Assembly (NCBI GenBank): GCA_910588495.1
Contig: CAJUPU010000022.1
Coordinates: forward strand, 1 to 48,395
Length of the DNA: 48,395 nucleotides
Direction: 5' to 3'
From: an uncultured Oscillospiraceae bacterium
Lineage (GTDB): Bacteria > Bacillota > Clostridia > Oscillospirales > Oscillospiraceae
The notes beneath the pieces were generated by a model. The model had not been told where the DNA came from. It worked only from the letters and a program-made list of their open reading frames with translations, and did no database searches. The position numbers were made by a program, and so were the translations under genes. Positions within the stretch are counted from its first letter, which is position 1. The number at the start of each line of letters is the position of its first letter. Shown piece by piece: positions 7,095 to 15,297 of this stretch.

Positions 7095-7871
7095 TCATCC
7101 CTGGATGTGGAAAAATTTCCGCCCGTTCTCCAGGGTGGCCCTGGAGCATTCTTCCGGCGTGATGCCCTTGATCTGGGCCAGCCGCTCACAGATCAGGCCC
7201 ACATAGCCGGAATGGTTCCGCTTGCCCCGGTGGGGGACGGGGGCCATGTAGGGGCTGTCCGTCTCGATCATGAGCCGGTCCAGGGGGACGGCCTGGGCGG
7301 CCTCCACCGCTTTGCGGGCGTTTTTGTAGGTGAGCACCCCGGTGAAGGAGATCATCCACCCCAGCTTCACCAACTCCTTTGCCATCTCGGCGCTGCCGGA
7401 GAAGCAGTGGAACACCCCCCTCGCCTGGGGGAATTCCCGCACGATGTCCATACAGTCCCCGTGGGCCTCCCGGTCGTGGACGATCGCGGGCAGGCCCAGC
7501 TCCACGGCCAGGGCCAGCTGGGAGCGGAACACCCGCTGCTGGAGCTCCCGGGGGTTGTCCTTCCAGTAGTAGTCCAGCCCGATCTCCCCGATGGCCACCA
7601 CCTTGGGCCGGGCGGCCAGGGCCCGCAGCTCCTCCACGTCCTCCCCATCCTTCCAATCCCCGCAGTCCTCCGGGTGGACGCCCACGGCGGCGTACACGAA
7701 GGGCCACCGCCCGGCCAGCTCCACCGCCTTGCGGGAGCTGGCCAGGTCGCAGCCGGGGTCCACCACCAGCTCCACCCCCTGGCCGGGCAGGGCGGAGAGC
7801 ACCTGGTCCCGGTCGGGGTCGAACTGGCGGGCGTCGTAATGGGCGTGGGTGTCGAACAGGCCGGTCAGCAC
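7095..7871 (-). CDS. tatD: TatD-family metal-dependent hydrolase
   Basis: A 258-residue TIM-barrel metalloenzyme of the TatD/YcfH family, a 3'-5' DNA exonuclease or deaminated-tRNA-related hydrolase in the cytoplasm. Metal ligands are seen as FDTHAHYD (His9, His11), AIGEIGLDYYW (Glu), IVHDREAH (His), VFHCFSG (His) and IETDSPYMAPVPHRGKRN (Asp). The length is normal (about 255). The start is GTG 7871, which overlaps the end of metG by 7 bases, with AGGGG upstream; the family's N-terminus (LFDTHAHYD) starts right there, so no earlier start is needed. metG-tatD adjacency is common in Firmicutes. It is the last gene of the long minus-strand run, with only a weak A/T hairpin (about 7060) downstream. 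Confidence 0.93.
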   Translation of the reverse strand: MLTGLFDTHAHYDARQFDPDRDQVLSALPGQGVELVVDPGCDLASSRKAVELAGRWPFVYAAVGVHPEDCGDWKDGEDVEELRALAARPKVVAIGEIGLDYYWKDNPRELQQRVFRSQLALAVELGLPAIVHDREAHGDCMDIVREFPQARGVFHCFSGSAEMAKELVKLGWMISFTGVLTYKNARKAVEAAQAVPLDRLMIETDSPYMAPVPHRGKRNHSGYVGLICERLAQIKGITPEECSRATLENGRKFFHIQG

Positions 7872-9916
7872 AGCTTGGCCCCTGCGGGGATGGCATCGTC
7901 CACCATCAGCAGGTGGAGGACCTCCTCTCCCTTTTCCCTGTGGACGGCGGAGATCAGCATCCCCTGGCTCTCCTGGCCCATCATCTTCCGGGGGGGCAGG
8001 TTGACGATGGCCACCAGGGTCTTGCCGATGAGCGCCTCCGGCTCGTACCACTTGGCGATCCCGGACAGGATCTGCCGGTCGGCCCCCGTGCCGTCGTCCA
8101 GGGTGAACTTCAGCAGCTTGTCCGACTTTTTCACCCGCTGGCAGTCCTTCACCTTGACGGCCCGGAAGTCGGACTTGCAGAAGGTGTCGAAGTCCACCGG
8201 CTCCTCCGCCGGGGGCTCGATCTCCAGTGCGGGCAGGGCGGCCTTGCGCTCCTGCTCCTGGATGGCCTCCAGCTCGGCCAGCTCCTTTGCCATGTCGATG
8301 CGGGGGAACAGGTTCTCCCCCTTGGCCACGGATACAGCGGCGGGCAGCACGCCCCACTCCCCGGCGCTGTCCCAGGTCCGGGCGCTCTCTTCCGCCCCGA
8401 TCTGGTCGAAGATCTTCCCGCAGCTGGACGGCATGAAGGGGGTGAGCAGCACCGCGCAGATCCGGACCGTCTCCAGCAGGTCGTACAGCACATGGGCCAG
8501 CCGGGGGCCGTTGGCCTCCATGTCCTTGGCCAGGGCCCAGGGGGCGTTCTCGTCGATATACTTGTTGGCCCGCTGGATGACCTTGAAGATCTCCTCCAGG
8601 GCGTTCTGGAACTGGAACTTCTCCATCTGCGCCTCATAGCGCAGACGCAGCCCGGCGGCCAGCTCGATCAGCTCCCCGTCGAACCGGCAGCCCTCGCCCT
8701 GCAAGGCGCCCTCCGTCACCTTGTGGCCCGCGGCGGCCGCGGCGGCCGCCGCCCGCTCCGCCGCAGAGGCCCCGGCCCCCTGGGGCAGGGTGCCGCCGAA
8801 GTACTTCTCCGCCATGGCGGTGGTGCGGCTCACCAGGTTGCCCAGGTCGTTGGCCAGGTCCACGTTGATGGTCTGGATCAGCAGCTCGTTGGAGAAATTG
8901 CCGTCAGAGCCGAAGGGGAAGGACCGCAGCAGGAAGAACCGCAGGGCGTCCACCCCGTACCGCTGGGACAGCAGATAGGGGTCCACCACGTTGCCCTTGG
9001 ACTTGGACATCTTGCCGCCGTCCAGCAGCAGCCAGCCGTGGCCGTACACCTTTTTGGGCAGGGGCAGGTCCAGGCTCATAAGGAAGGCGGGCCAGTAGAT
9101 GGCGTGGAAGCGGACGATCTCCTTGCCGATGAAGTGGACGTCGGCGGGCCAGAACTTGTCCAGATCGTCATACCGGCTGTTTTGATAGCCCAGGGCGGTC
9201 ATATAGTTGAACAGCGCGTCCAGCCACACATAGACCACGTGGCCGGGGTCGAAATCCACCGGCACCCCCCAGGTGAAGGAGGTGCGGGATACGCACAGGT
9301 CCTGGAGGCCCCCCTCGCAGTCGATGAAGTTGTTCACCATCTCGTTGACCCGGGAGCGGGGCTCCAGGAAATCGGTGTTCAGCAGCAGATCTCGCACCCG
9401 GTCCGCGTACTTGGACGCCCGGAAGAAGTAGGCCTCCTCCTGGGCGTCGTGGACCTCCCGGCCGCAGTCGGGGCACTTGCCGTCCACCAGCTGGGACTCT
9501 GTCCAGAACGCCTCGCAGTCTTTGCAGTACTTGCCCGTGTAGGCCCCCTTGTAGATGTCGCCCTTGTCGTACATGGCCTTGAAGATCTTCTGGATGGCCT
9601 CCACGTGGTAGCCGTCGGTGGTGCGGATGAACCGGTCGTAGCGCACGTCCATCAGCTTCCACAGGTCCAGCACTCCCCCGGGGGCGGTGACGATGCTGTC
9701 CACGAACTGCTGGGGGGTGACCCCCGCCTCCCGGGCCTTGCCCTCGATCTTCTGGCCGTGCTCGTCGGTGCCGGTGAGGAACATCACCTCATAGCCGCAC
9801 AGCCGCTTGTACCGGGCCATGGCGTCGGTGGCCACGGTGCTGTAGGCGTGGCCGATGTGCAGCTTGCCGGACGGGTAGTAGATGGGGGTGGTGATATAGA
9901 ATCTCTTGTCATTCAT
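7865..9916 (-). CDS. metG: Methionyl-tRNA synthetase
   Basis: A class I aminoacyl-tRNA synthetase of 683 residues that charges tRNA-Met. The N-terminal Rossmann domain has HIGH as LHIGHAYS (His20-His23). A single zinc knuckle reads CKDC...CPDC (about 130-150), and the KMSKS loop appears as GGKMSKSKGN. The alpha-helical anticodon domain follows, then a C-terminal EMAPII/Trbp111-type OB domain from about residue 575 (DFRAVKVKDC, DGTGADRQILSGIAKWY) that dimerises the enzyme and binds tRNA. A short run of eight alanines (AERAAAAAAAAGHK) sits between the catalytic core and the anticodon region. The start is ATG 9916 behind AGGAGG; it overlaps the preceding membrane-protein gene by 8 bases. There is no T-box leader, since it is expressed from the operon. 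Confidence 0.98.
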   Translation of the reverse strand: MNDKRFYITTPIYYPSGKLHIGHAYSTVATDAMARYKRLCGYEVMFLTGTDEHGQKIEGKAREAGVTPQQFVDSIVTAPGGVLDLWKLMDVRYDRFIRTTDGYHVEAIQKIFKAMYDKGDIYKGAYTGKYCKDCEAFWTESQLVDGKCPDCGREVHDAQEEAYFFRASKYADRVRDLLLNTDFLEPRSRVNEMVNNFIDCEGGLQDLCVSRTSFTWGVPVDFDPGHVVYVWLDALFNYMTALGYQNSRYDDLDKFWPADVHFIGKEIVRFHAIYWPAFLMSLDLPLPKKVYGHGWLLLDGGKMSKSKGNVVDPYLLSQRYGVDALRFFLLRSFPFGSDGNFSNELLIQTINVDLANDLGNLVSRTTAMAEKYFGGTLPQGAGASAAERAAAAAAAAGHKVTEGALQGEGCRFDGELIELAAGLRLRYEAQMEKFQFQNALEEIFKVIQRANKYIDENAPWALAKDMEANGPRLAHVLYDLLETVRICAVLLTPFMPSSCGKIFDQIGAEESARTWDSAGEWGVLPAAVSVAKGENLFPRIDMAKELAELEAIQEQERKAALPALEIEPPAEEPVDFDTFCKSDFRAVKVKDCQRVKKSDKLLKFTLDDGTGADRQILSGIAKWYEPEALIGKTLVAIVNLPPRKMMGQESQGMLISAVHREKGEEVLHLLMVDDAIPAGAKLC

Positions 9917-10862
9917 CGCTGGTCTCCTCCTGTATTCCGAACTCCCCGGACGCGGGGGGGATGGGTGTGCCGTTGAGCCTGGGCGGCCGCTTCAGGTTGG
10001 GGGGCAGCCGCCACAGCACCGCCGCCGCCGCCAGCGCCTGGGCGGACAGCAGCAGGATATCGGCCCAGGCCCCTCCCTCCAGCGCGGAGGTGAGGGCGGG
10101 GCCGGTGAGCGCCAGGGTCATGGCCGCCATCCACAGCAGCCGCCGGGGCCGGGCCGCGCTGGTGGACATGCCCGCGAAGTCCATATAGAACAGCATCCCG
10201 CACACGATGGCCAGCAGCAGCGGGGCGTAGTCCCATTGGACCGGGTTGGCGGCGTGGCCCCGGAAGCTCTCCATCAGCCACACGCACCCGGCGATCCCGG
10301 GCAGGGCGGCGGAAAAGCCCCCCTTGCCCCTCCTGCCGGGGCGCAGCCCGTCCCGGCCCATCTGGAGCAGCCCCAGAAAGGACAGCAGCGCCCCCGCCGC
10401 CGTGCCCATGGCCAGCATCCCGTTGTTGGTGGGCAGCTGGGCGTCGATCCCCTGGGCCAGCTGCGCCTTGACCTGCTGGTACACCTGCCACTGTCCCAGC
10501 CCCGTCCCCAGCAGGAAGGGGGCCGCCGCCAGGGCCGCGAAGGCGGCCAGCACCACCAGGATGGGGTACACCGGGTCCCCGGCGTCCAGGAACACCAGGT
10601 CCCACCGCTGGGCCTGGCCGGAGCCCTCCGGCCGCTTGGACAGGGGCTGGCCCACCGCCAGGATGGCGAACCAGGCCGCCGCCATCACCAGCACGCAGGT
10701 GAGCACCACGCTGGCCTGGGCACCGGGCATGGGCAGGCCGGTGTCCTCCTCGAAGGCGGAGAGCAGCTGCCAGCGCCGCAGGGCGGCCGCCGTGAAGGCG
10801 GACGACAGGGCGAACAGCAGCCAGTACATCCGCCCGGACAAGCGATCAGTGGTGAAATTCAT
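9909..10862 (-). CDS. Multi-pass membrane protein, unknown function
   Basis: A 317-residue integral membrane protein that I do not recognise. I count about eight hydrophobic segments, including MYWLLFALSSAFTAAAL, VVLTCVLVMAAAWFAIL, PILVVLAAFAALAAAPFLLG, GMLAMGTAAGALLSFLGLL, YAPLLLAIVCGMLFYM and ILLLSAQALAAAAVLW. The C-terminal tail is charged and cytoplasmic-looking (RLPPNLKRPPRLNGTP). No enzymatic or transporter motif is visible. The start is ATG 10862 behind GGGGGAGGG. It lies 43 bases after lepB and overlaps metG by 8 bases, so it is translationally coupled to metG. The position suggests a housekeeping or envelope role, but nothing more can be said. Confidence 0.75.
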   Translation of the reverse strand: MNFTTDRLSGRMYWLLFALSSAFTAAALRRWQLLSAFEEDTGLPMPGAQASVVLTCVLVMAAAWFAILAVGQPLSKRPEGSGQAQRWDLVFLDAGDPVYPILVVLAAFAALAAAPFLLGTGLGQWQVYQQVKAQLAQGIDAQLPTNNGMLAMGTAAGALLSFLGLLQMGRDGLRPGRRGKGGFSAALPGIAGCVWLMESFRGHAANPVQWDYAPLLLAIVCGMLFYMDFAGMSTSAARPRRLLWMAAMTLALTGPALTSALEGGAWADILLLSAQALAAAAVLWRLPPNLKRPPRLNGTPIPPASGEFGIQEETSDE

Positions 10863-10905
10863 GAAGACCCTCCCCCCGGCCCGCCGCGAAATGGACGTCC
10901 ATCGC

Positions 10906-11529
10906 TCACAGCCCCTTCCAGTGGTAGAAGGGGAACACCACCGCCACCCCGCGGCCGATCACGCACCGCTCGTCCACGATCCCGATCAGGGGGAGGCGGC
11001 TGTCGGCGGAGTGGTTGCGGTTGTCCCCCATGACGAAGATGCACCCCTCGGGGACGGTGACGTGGTTGACCCCCTCCCCATAGCTGGGCACCAGCATCTC
11101 TTCCTTGATATAGTCCTCCTTCAGGGGCTTTCCGTCCACGTACACCGTGCCGGTGTAGTAGTCGATGTCCACCGTCTGCCCCTCCAGGGCAATCACCCGC
11201 TTGACGATGGAGTCCTCCTGATAGCTCTCCTGGGTGACCACCACCACGTCCCCCTGCCGGGGGGCGTAGCCCAGCGACCAGACCAGCATCAGGTCCCCGC
11301 CGTGGAGGGTGTTCTCCATGGACGCGCCGCTGACCACGATGATCCGGGCCACGAAGGTGAACAGCAGCACGAAGGCCGTCATCATCAGCACCAGCACCCG
11401 GATGTTCAGGTACAGGTCCCGCCCGTCGGACGCCTCCTTCCGGGCCTTGGCCCCGCCGGGGGCCTCCCCCTCCTGGTCCGGCGCGCCCTCCCGCTTGTCT
11501 TGCATTTCTTCCGATCCCCAGTTTTCCAT
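10906..11529 (-). CDS. lepB: Signal peptidase I
   Basis: A 207-residue type I signal peptidase that cleaves secretory signal peptides outside the membrane. A charged cytoplasmic N-terminus (about 1-38) is followed by one transmembrane helix (about 43-65, IRVLVLMMTAFVLLFTFVARII). The catalytic Ser70 lies in VSGASMENTL and the general base Lys110 in SIVKRVIALEG. Box E reads MGDNRNHSADSR. The single helix and short length are typical of Firmicutes SipS-type enzymes. It starts three bases after the ftsH stop with GGAGAG inside the ftsH end, so the two are co-translated; both act at the membrane on protein quality and export. Confidence 0.96.
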   Translation of the reverse strand: MENWGSEEMQDKREGAPDQEGEAPGGAKARKEASDGRDLYLNIRVLVLMMTAFVLLFTFVARIIVVSGASMENTLHGGDLMLVWSLGYAPRQGDVVVVTQESYQEDSIVKRVIALEGQTVDIDYYTGTVYVDGKPLKEDYIKEEMLVPSYGEGVNHVTVPEGCIFVMGDNRNHSADSRLPLIGIVDERCVIGRGVAVVFPFYHWKGL

Positions 11530-11532
11530 GTG

Positions 11533-13395
11533 TCAGCTCTCCGTACCGCCGGCGGCCTTCAGCGCCTCCGGGTCGTCATATACCAGCTGGAACTGCGCGG
11601 CGTCCATGGTCTCGTGCTCCAGCAGGAACCGGGCCACCAGCTCCAGCTTGTCCCGGTCCCGCTCCAGGATCTCCCGGCACCGGGCATAGGCCCGGTCCAG
11701 CAGGCCCTTCACCTCCTGGTCGATCACCGCGGCGGTCTGCTCGGAGTAGGGCTTGGCCTGGGCCATGGATCGGCCGATGAACACCTCGTCCTGGCCGGAG
11801 GAGAAGGCGGTGTGGCCCAGGGTCTCGCTCATGCCGTATTTGGTCACCATGTTCCGGGCGATGGTGGTGGCCCGCTCCAGGTCGTTCACCGCGCCGGTGC
11901 ACACGAAGCCCAGGGCGGTCTCCTCGGCGCAGCGGCCCCCCAGCAGGGTGGCCAGGGTCTCCTCCAGCCGCTGGCGGGACACATGGTCCCGGTCCTCCTG
12001 GGGGCGGTTGATGGTCATGCCCGCCGCCTCCCCCCGGGGGATGATGGTGATCTGGTGCACCGGGTCCTGGGTGGGCAGGGCGTGGCTCACCACGGCGTGG
12101 CCCGCCTCGTGATAGGCGGTGATCCGCTTGTCCTCCTCCAGCTTCACCCGGCTGCGCTTCTCCGGCCCGGCGATCACCTTGATCACCGACTGCTGGATGT
12201 CGTCCAGGGAGATATAGGGCCGGTCCCGCCGGGCGGCCAGCAGGGCGGACTCGTTCATCAGGTTCTCCAGGTCCGCCCCGGTGAAGCCGGTGGTCTGCCG
12301 GGCGATCTCCCGCAGGTCCACGTCGTCGCCCAAAGGCTTCTTCCGGGTGTGGACCCGGAGGATCTCCTCCCGCCCCTTCATGTCCGGCCGGCCCACATAC
12401 ACCTGCCGGTCGAACCGGCCGGGGCGCAGCAAGGCGGGGTCCAGGATGTCCTGCCGGTTGGTGGCGGCCAGCACGATGACCCCCTCGTTGGCGGCGAAGC
12501 CGTCCATCTCCACCAGCAGCTGGTTCAGGGTCTGCTCCCGCTCATCGTGGCCGCCCCCCAGCCCCGCGCCCCGCTGGCGGCCCACGGCGTCGATCTCGTC
12601 GATGAACACGATGGCGGGGGCGTGCTTCTTGGCCTGGTCGAACAGATCCCGCACCCGGGAGGCGCCCACGCCCACGTACAGCTCCACGAAGTCGGAGCCG
12701 GAGATGGACAAAAACTTCACCCCGGCCTCTCCGGCCACCGCCCGGGCCAGCAGGGTCTTGCCCGTGCCCGGCGGGCCTACCAGGAGGACGCCCTTGGGGA
12801 TGCGGGCCCCCAGGTCGATGAACTTCTGGGGCTCCTTGAGGAAGTCCACCAGCTCCTGGAGCTCCTGCTTCTCCTCGTCCGCCCCGGCCACGTCGGCGAA
12901 GGTGACGTCGTTCTCCCCCACCTCCACGGTGCGGGCGTGACCGAACCGGCCCATGCCGGGCCCGCCGCCCCCGCCGCTCTGGGAGGACTGCTGCCGGGCG
13001 CCCAGCAGCATCCAGACCGCCAGGGCCAGCACCACGGCCGCCGCCGCGGGCAGCAGCACGATCAGCCACATGGGCAGCTCATAGCGGGGCTGGAAATCGT
13101 AGCTCTTGATGATCCCCCGCTGGCGCTGCTCCTCGATCAGCGCCCCCATCTCCCGCCGGAAGGCGTCCACGTCGGCCAGGGCGTGGCGGCGGAAGGTGCC
13201 GTCCCGCAGCTCCATGGTCATCATCCCGCCGCCGTCCACCGCGAAGCGGACCACCTGCTCCTGCTGGAAGCAGGCCACGGCGGCGGAATAGGACATCCGG
13301 TCCTGCTTCCCGCCGGCGAACACGCTCAGTCCCCACAGCAGGGCCAGCAGCACCAGCGTATACAGCGCGACGGTCTTGATCCTGTTCTGATTCAA
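11533..13395 (-). CDS. ftsH: ATP-dependent zinc metalloprotease FtsH
   Basis: A membrane-anchored AAA+ protease of 620 residues that degrades misfolded and regulatory membrane and cytosolic proteins as a hexamer. Two transmembrane helices (about 7-28 and 108-132) flank a short outer domain. Walker A is GPPGTGKT (207-214), Walker B IVFIDEID, the second region of homology DPALLRPGRFDR, and the zinc site HEAGH (429-433) with a third acidic ligand in GAVNDLERAT. A Gly/Ser linker after helix 2 (SSQSGGGGGPG) is typical. The start is a TTG at 13395 with GGAAGGGA about 10 bases upstream; the next ATG would remove the first membrane helix. It follows hpt by 36 bases, the classic tilS-hpt-ftsH order of Firmicutes. 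Confidence 0.97.
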   Translation of the reverse strand: MNQNRIKTVALYTLVLLALLWGLSVFAGGKQDRMSYSAAVACFQQEQVVRFAVDGGGMMTMELRDGTFRRHALADVDAFRREMGALIEEQRQRGIIKSYDFQPRYELPMWLIVLLPAAAAVVLALAVWMLLGARQQSSQSGGGGGPGMGRFGHARTVEVGENDVTFADVAGADEEKQELQELVDFLKEPQKFIDLGARIPKGVLLVGPPGTGKTLLARAVAGEAGVKFLSISGSDFVELYVGVGASRVRDLFDQAKKHAPAIVFIDEIDAVGRQRGAGLGGGHDEREQTLNQLLVEMDGFAANEGVIVLAATNRQDILDPALLRPGRFDRQVYVGRPDMKGREEILRVHTRKKPLGDDVDLREIARQTTGFTGADLENLMNESALLAARRDRPYISLDDIQQSVIKVIAGPEKRSRVKLEEDKRITAYHEAGHAVVSHALPTQDPVHQITIIPRGEAAGMTINRPQEDRDHVSRQRLEETLATLLGGRCAEETALGFVCTGAVNDLERATTIARNMVTKYGMSETLGHTAFSSGQDEVFIGRSMAQAKPYSEQTAAVIDQEVKGLLDRAYARCREILERDRDKLELVARFLLEHETMDAAQFQLVYDDPEALKAAGGTES

Positions 13396-13431
13396 TAACG
13401 GTCGTTCCCTTCCACGCGGCCGGGCCGCGTT

Positions 13432-13971
13432 TTATTTGTCGTAGACGGACGGTCTCAACACGCCCACATAGGGCAGGTTGCGGTAGCGCTCGGCGTAGTC
13501 CAGCCCGTAGCCCACGATGAAGGCGTCGGGGATGGTGAAGCCCGCGTAGTCGGCGGTGATGGGCTTGGTGCGCCGCTCCGGCTTGTCCATCAGGGCGCAG
13601 ATGCGGATGGAGGCGGGCTTCCGGGCCCGGAGCACGTCCATCAGGTAGTACAGGGTGTTGCCCGAGTCCAGGATGTCCTCCACGATGATCAGGTCCCGGC
13701 CCTCGATGGAGTCGGACAGGTCCTTTTTGATCTCCACCTGCCCCGAGCTGACGGTGCCCGCCCCGTAGGAGGACACCGCCATGAAGTCCACCGTCACGTC
13801 CAGGCCGATGGCCCGGGTCAGGTCCGCCATGAAGATATAGGACCCCCGCAGCACCGAGATCAGCATGGGCTGCCGCCCGGCGTAGTCGGCGGCGATCTGG
13901 GCGCCCAGCTCCTTCACCCGGCGGCTCAGCTCCTCCTCGGTGTACAGGATCTTCTCGATGTCTTTGTGCAT
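13432..13971 (-). CDS. hpt: Hypoxanthine phosphoribosyltransferase
   Basis: A 179-residue purine-salvage enzyme that makes IMP/GMP from hypoxanthine/guanine and PRPP in the cytoplasm. The PRPP-binding signature is IVEDILDSGNTLYYL, preceded by the flexible loop region (VSSYGAGTVSSGQVEIKKDL). The purine-contacting end is PITADYAGFTIPDAFIVGYGLDYAERYRNLPYVG. The length equals the family norm (about 180). ATG 13971 follows the tilS stop by three bases with GGAGGAGAATGAG upstream. Downstream is ftsH. In Bacillus the same tilS-hprT-ftsH order exists and HprT/TilS form a regulatory pair acting on ftsH; whether that holds here is inference from synteny. Confidence 0.97.
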   Translation of the reverse strand: MHKDIEKILYTEEELSRRVKELGAQIAADYAGRQPMLISVLRGSYIFMADLTRAIGLDVTVDFMAVSSYGAGTVSSGQVEIKKDLSDSIEGRDLIIVEDILDSGNTLYYLMDVLRARKPASIRICALMDKPERRTKPITADYAGFTIPDAFIVGYGLDYAERYRNLPYVGVLRPSVYDK

Positions 13972-13974
13972 CTC

Positions 13975-15297
13975 TCATTCTCCTCCGTCTTTCAAGATGA
14001 TATGCAGCGCCGGCCCCCCCGGCCGGGCCAGGCGGGACCGCTCCGGGCCGAAGCCGCCCACGGCGGCCGCCTCCTCCCCCGCGGCCAGCACCGGGACATG
14101 GTCCCGGCGGCGGGCGGGGATCTTTTCGTCGATCATCAGCTTTTTCACCGTCTTGGACGGCCTGGGCCCCAGGGCGATCCTGTCCCCCTCCCGCCGGGGG
14201 CGGATCGTGTACCGCCCCGGCTCCAGGTAGAACTCCCAGGGGCTGATATACGCCTTTTCCGGACACGTCCCCTGGATACAAGTCACAGTCCAGTCCCCCC
14301 AGCGGCTTTTCCCCTCCACAAGTTCCATGGGAGGGGGCGGTCCGGGCTCAGGCTCCGGGCCGGGGGAGAACACCAGCAGCTCATACTGCCGCCGGACCGT
14401 CCCGCCGGGGACGTGGATCTGGGCGGAGGGCCCCTCCCCCAGGGCCAGAGCCAGGATCTTGTCCAGGTGGACCGCCCCGCCTCTCAGCCCCGCCCGCTCC
14501 AGCGCCCCGGCGCAGCAGCGCAGGGCCAGGGGCCGGGGGGCCTCCCGCAGCGCCCGGACCGGCAGGGCCAGCCCCTCCGGGATGTCCAGCCCCTGCGCGA
14601 TGAGCGGGGCGGCCTGGGCGGACAGCAGCTCCTCGTCCTCTCCCAGGCGGCGGGCGGCGGCGGCGATGTGGGCGGCGGCCCGGGGATTCAGCTCCTCCAG
14701 CAGGGGGAGCAGCCGGTGGCGGACCCGGTTCCGGGCGTAGTCCAGCCCGGCGTTGGTCTCGTCCTCCACATGGGGGACGGCCCGTTCCCTCAGATAGGAC
14801 TCGATCTCGGGGCGGGACACCTCCAGCATGGGCCGGACGATGTTCCCCCGGCGCTGGGGGATGCCGGTGAGCCCCTTGAGGCCGCAGCCCCGGATCAGGT
14901 TCATCAGCACCGTCTCGGCGTTGTCCCCGGCGTGGTGGCCGGTGGCGATGAGGGCGCAGCCCGTCTCCCGGGCGGTGTCCTCCAAAAAGCGGTAGCGGGC
15001 GGCGCGCCCCGCCTCCTCGATGCCCAGCCCCTCCCGCCGGGCCAGGGCGGCCACGTCCTCCCGGCCCGCGCTCAGCGGCACGCCCCGCGCTTCGCACCAG
15101 GCGCGGACAAAGTCCGCGTCCCGCCCGGCGCTCTCCCGCAGGCCGTGGTCCAGATGGGCGGCGCACACCGTCCAGCCGTACCGCTCCCGGCCCTCCAGCA
15201 GCCGGCACAGCAGATACATGGAGTCCGCCCCGCCGGACACAGCGCACAGCACCCCGGCGCCGGGGGGGATCAGGTCGAAGCGAAAGCCGTCCGCCAT
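13975..15297 (-). CDS. tilS: tRNA(Ile)-lysidine synthase
   Basis: A 440-residue essential enzyme that attaches lysine to C34 of tRNA-Ile(CAU), changing its decoding from AUG to AUA and its charging to isoleucine. The PP-loop ATPase motif is VSGGADSM near residue 20, followed by AAHLDHGLRESAGRDADFVRAW and the CALIATGHHAGDNAET segment conserved in TilS. The C-terminal substrate-binding domain reads GDRIALGPRPSKTVKKLMIDEKIPARRRDHVPVL, a textbook TilS_C pattern. It overlaps dnaB by one base (ATGA), so translation is coupled. The middle is Arg/Ala-rich, reflecting the GC content. The family call is secure. Confidence 0.96.
   Translation of the reverse strand: MADGFRFDLIPPGAGVLCAVSGGADSMYLLCRLLEGRERYGWTVCAAHLDHGLRESAGRDADFVRAWCEARGVPLSAGREDVAALARREGLGIEEAGRAARYRFLEDTARETGCALIATGHHAGDNAETVLMNLIRGCGLKGLTGIPQRRGNIVRPMLEVSRPEIESYLRERAVPHVEDETNAGLDYARNRVRHRLLPLLEELNPRAAAHIAAAARRLGEDEELLSAQAAPLIAQGLDIPEGLALPVRALREAPRPLALRCCAGALERAGLRGGAVHLDKILALALGEGPSAQIHVPGGTVRRQYELLVFSPGPEPEPGPPPPMELVEGKSRWGDWTVTCIQGTCPEKAYISPWEFYLEPGRYTIRPRREGDRIALGPRPSKTVKKLMIDEKIPARRRDHVPVLAAGEEAAAVGGFGPERSRLARPGGPALHIILKDGGE

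Noticed and set aside
7379..9976. An 865-codon open frame on the plus strand opposite metG and tatD
   Set aside because: Same artefact: low-complexity translation, wholly antisense to two well-identified enzymes.
10246..13398. A 1050-codon open frame on the plus strand opposite ftsH and lepB
   Set aside because: It is antisense to clear genes. Its His/Pro/Gln/Gly/Arg-rich translation is the pattern created by high third-position GC on the other strand, and it has no family motif or ribosome binding site.
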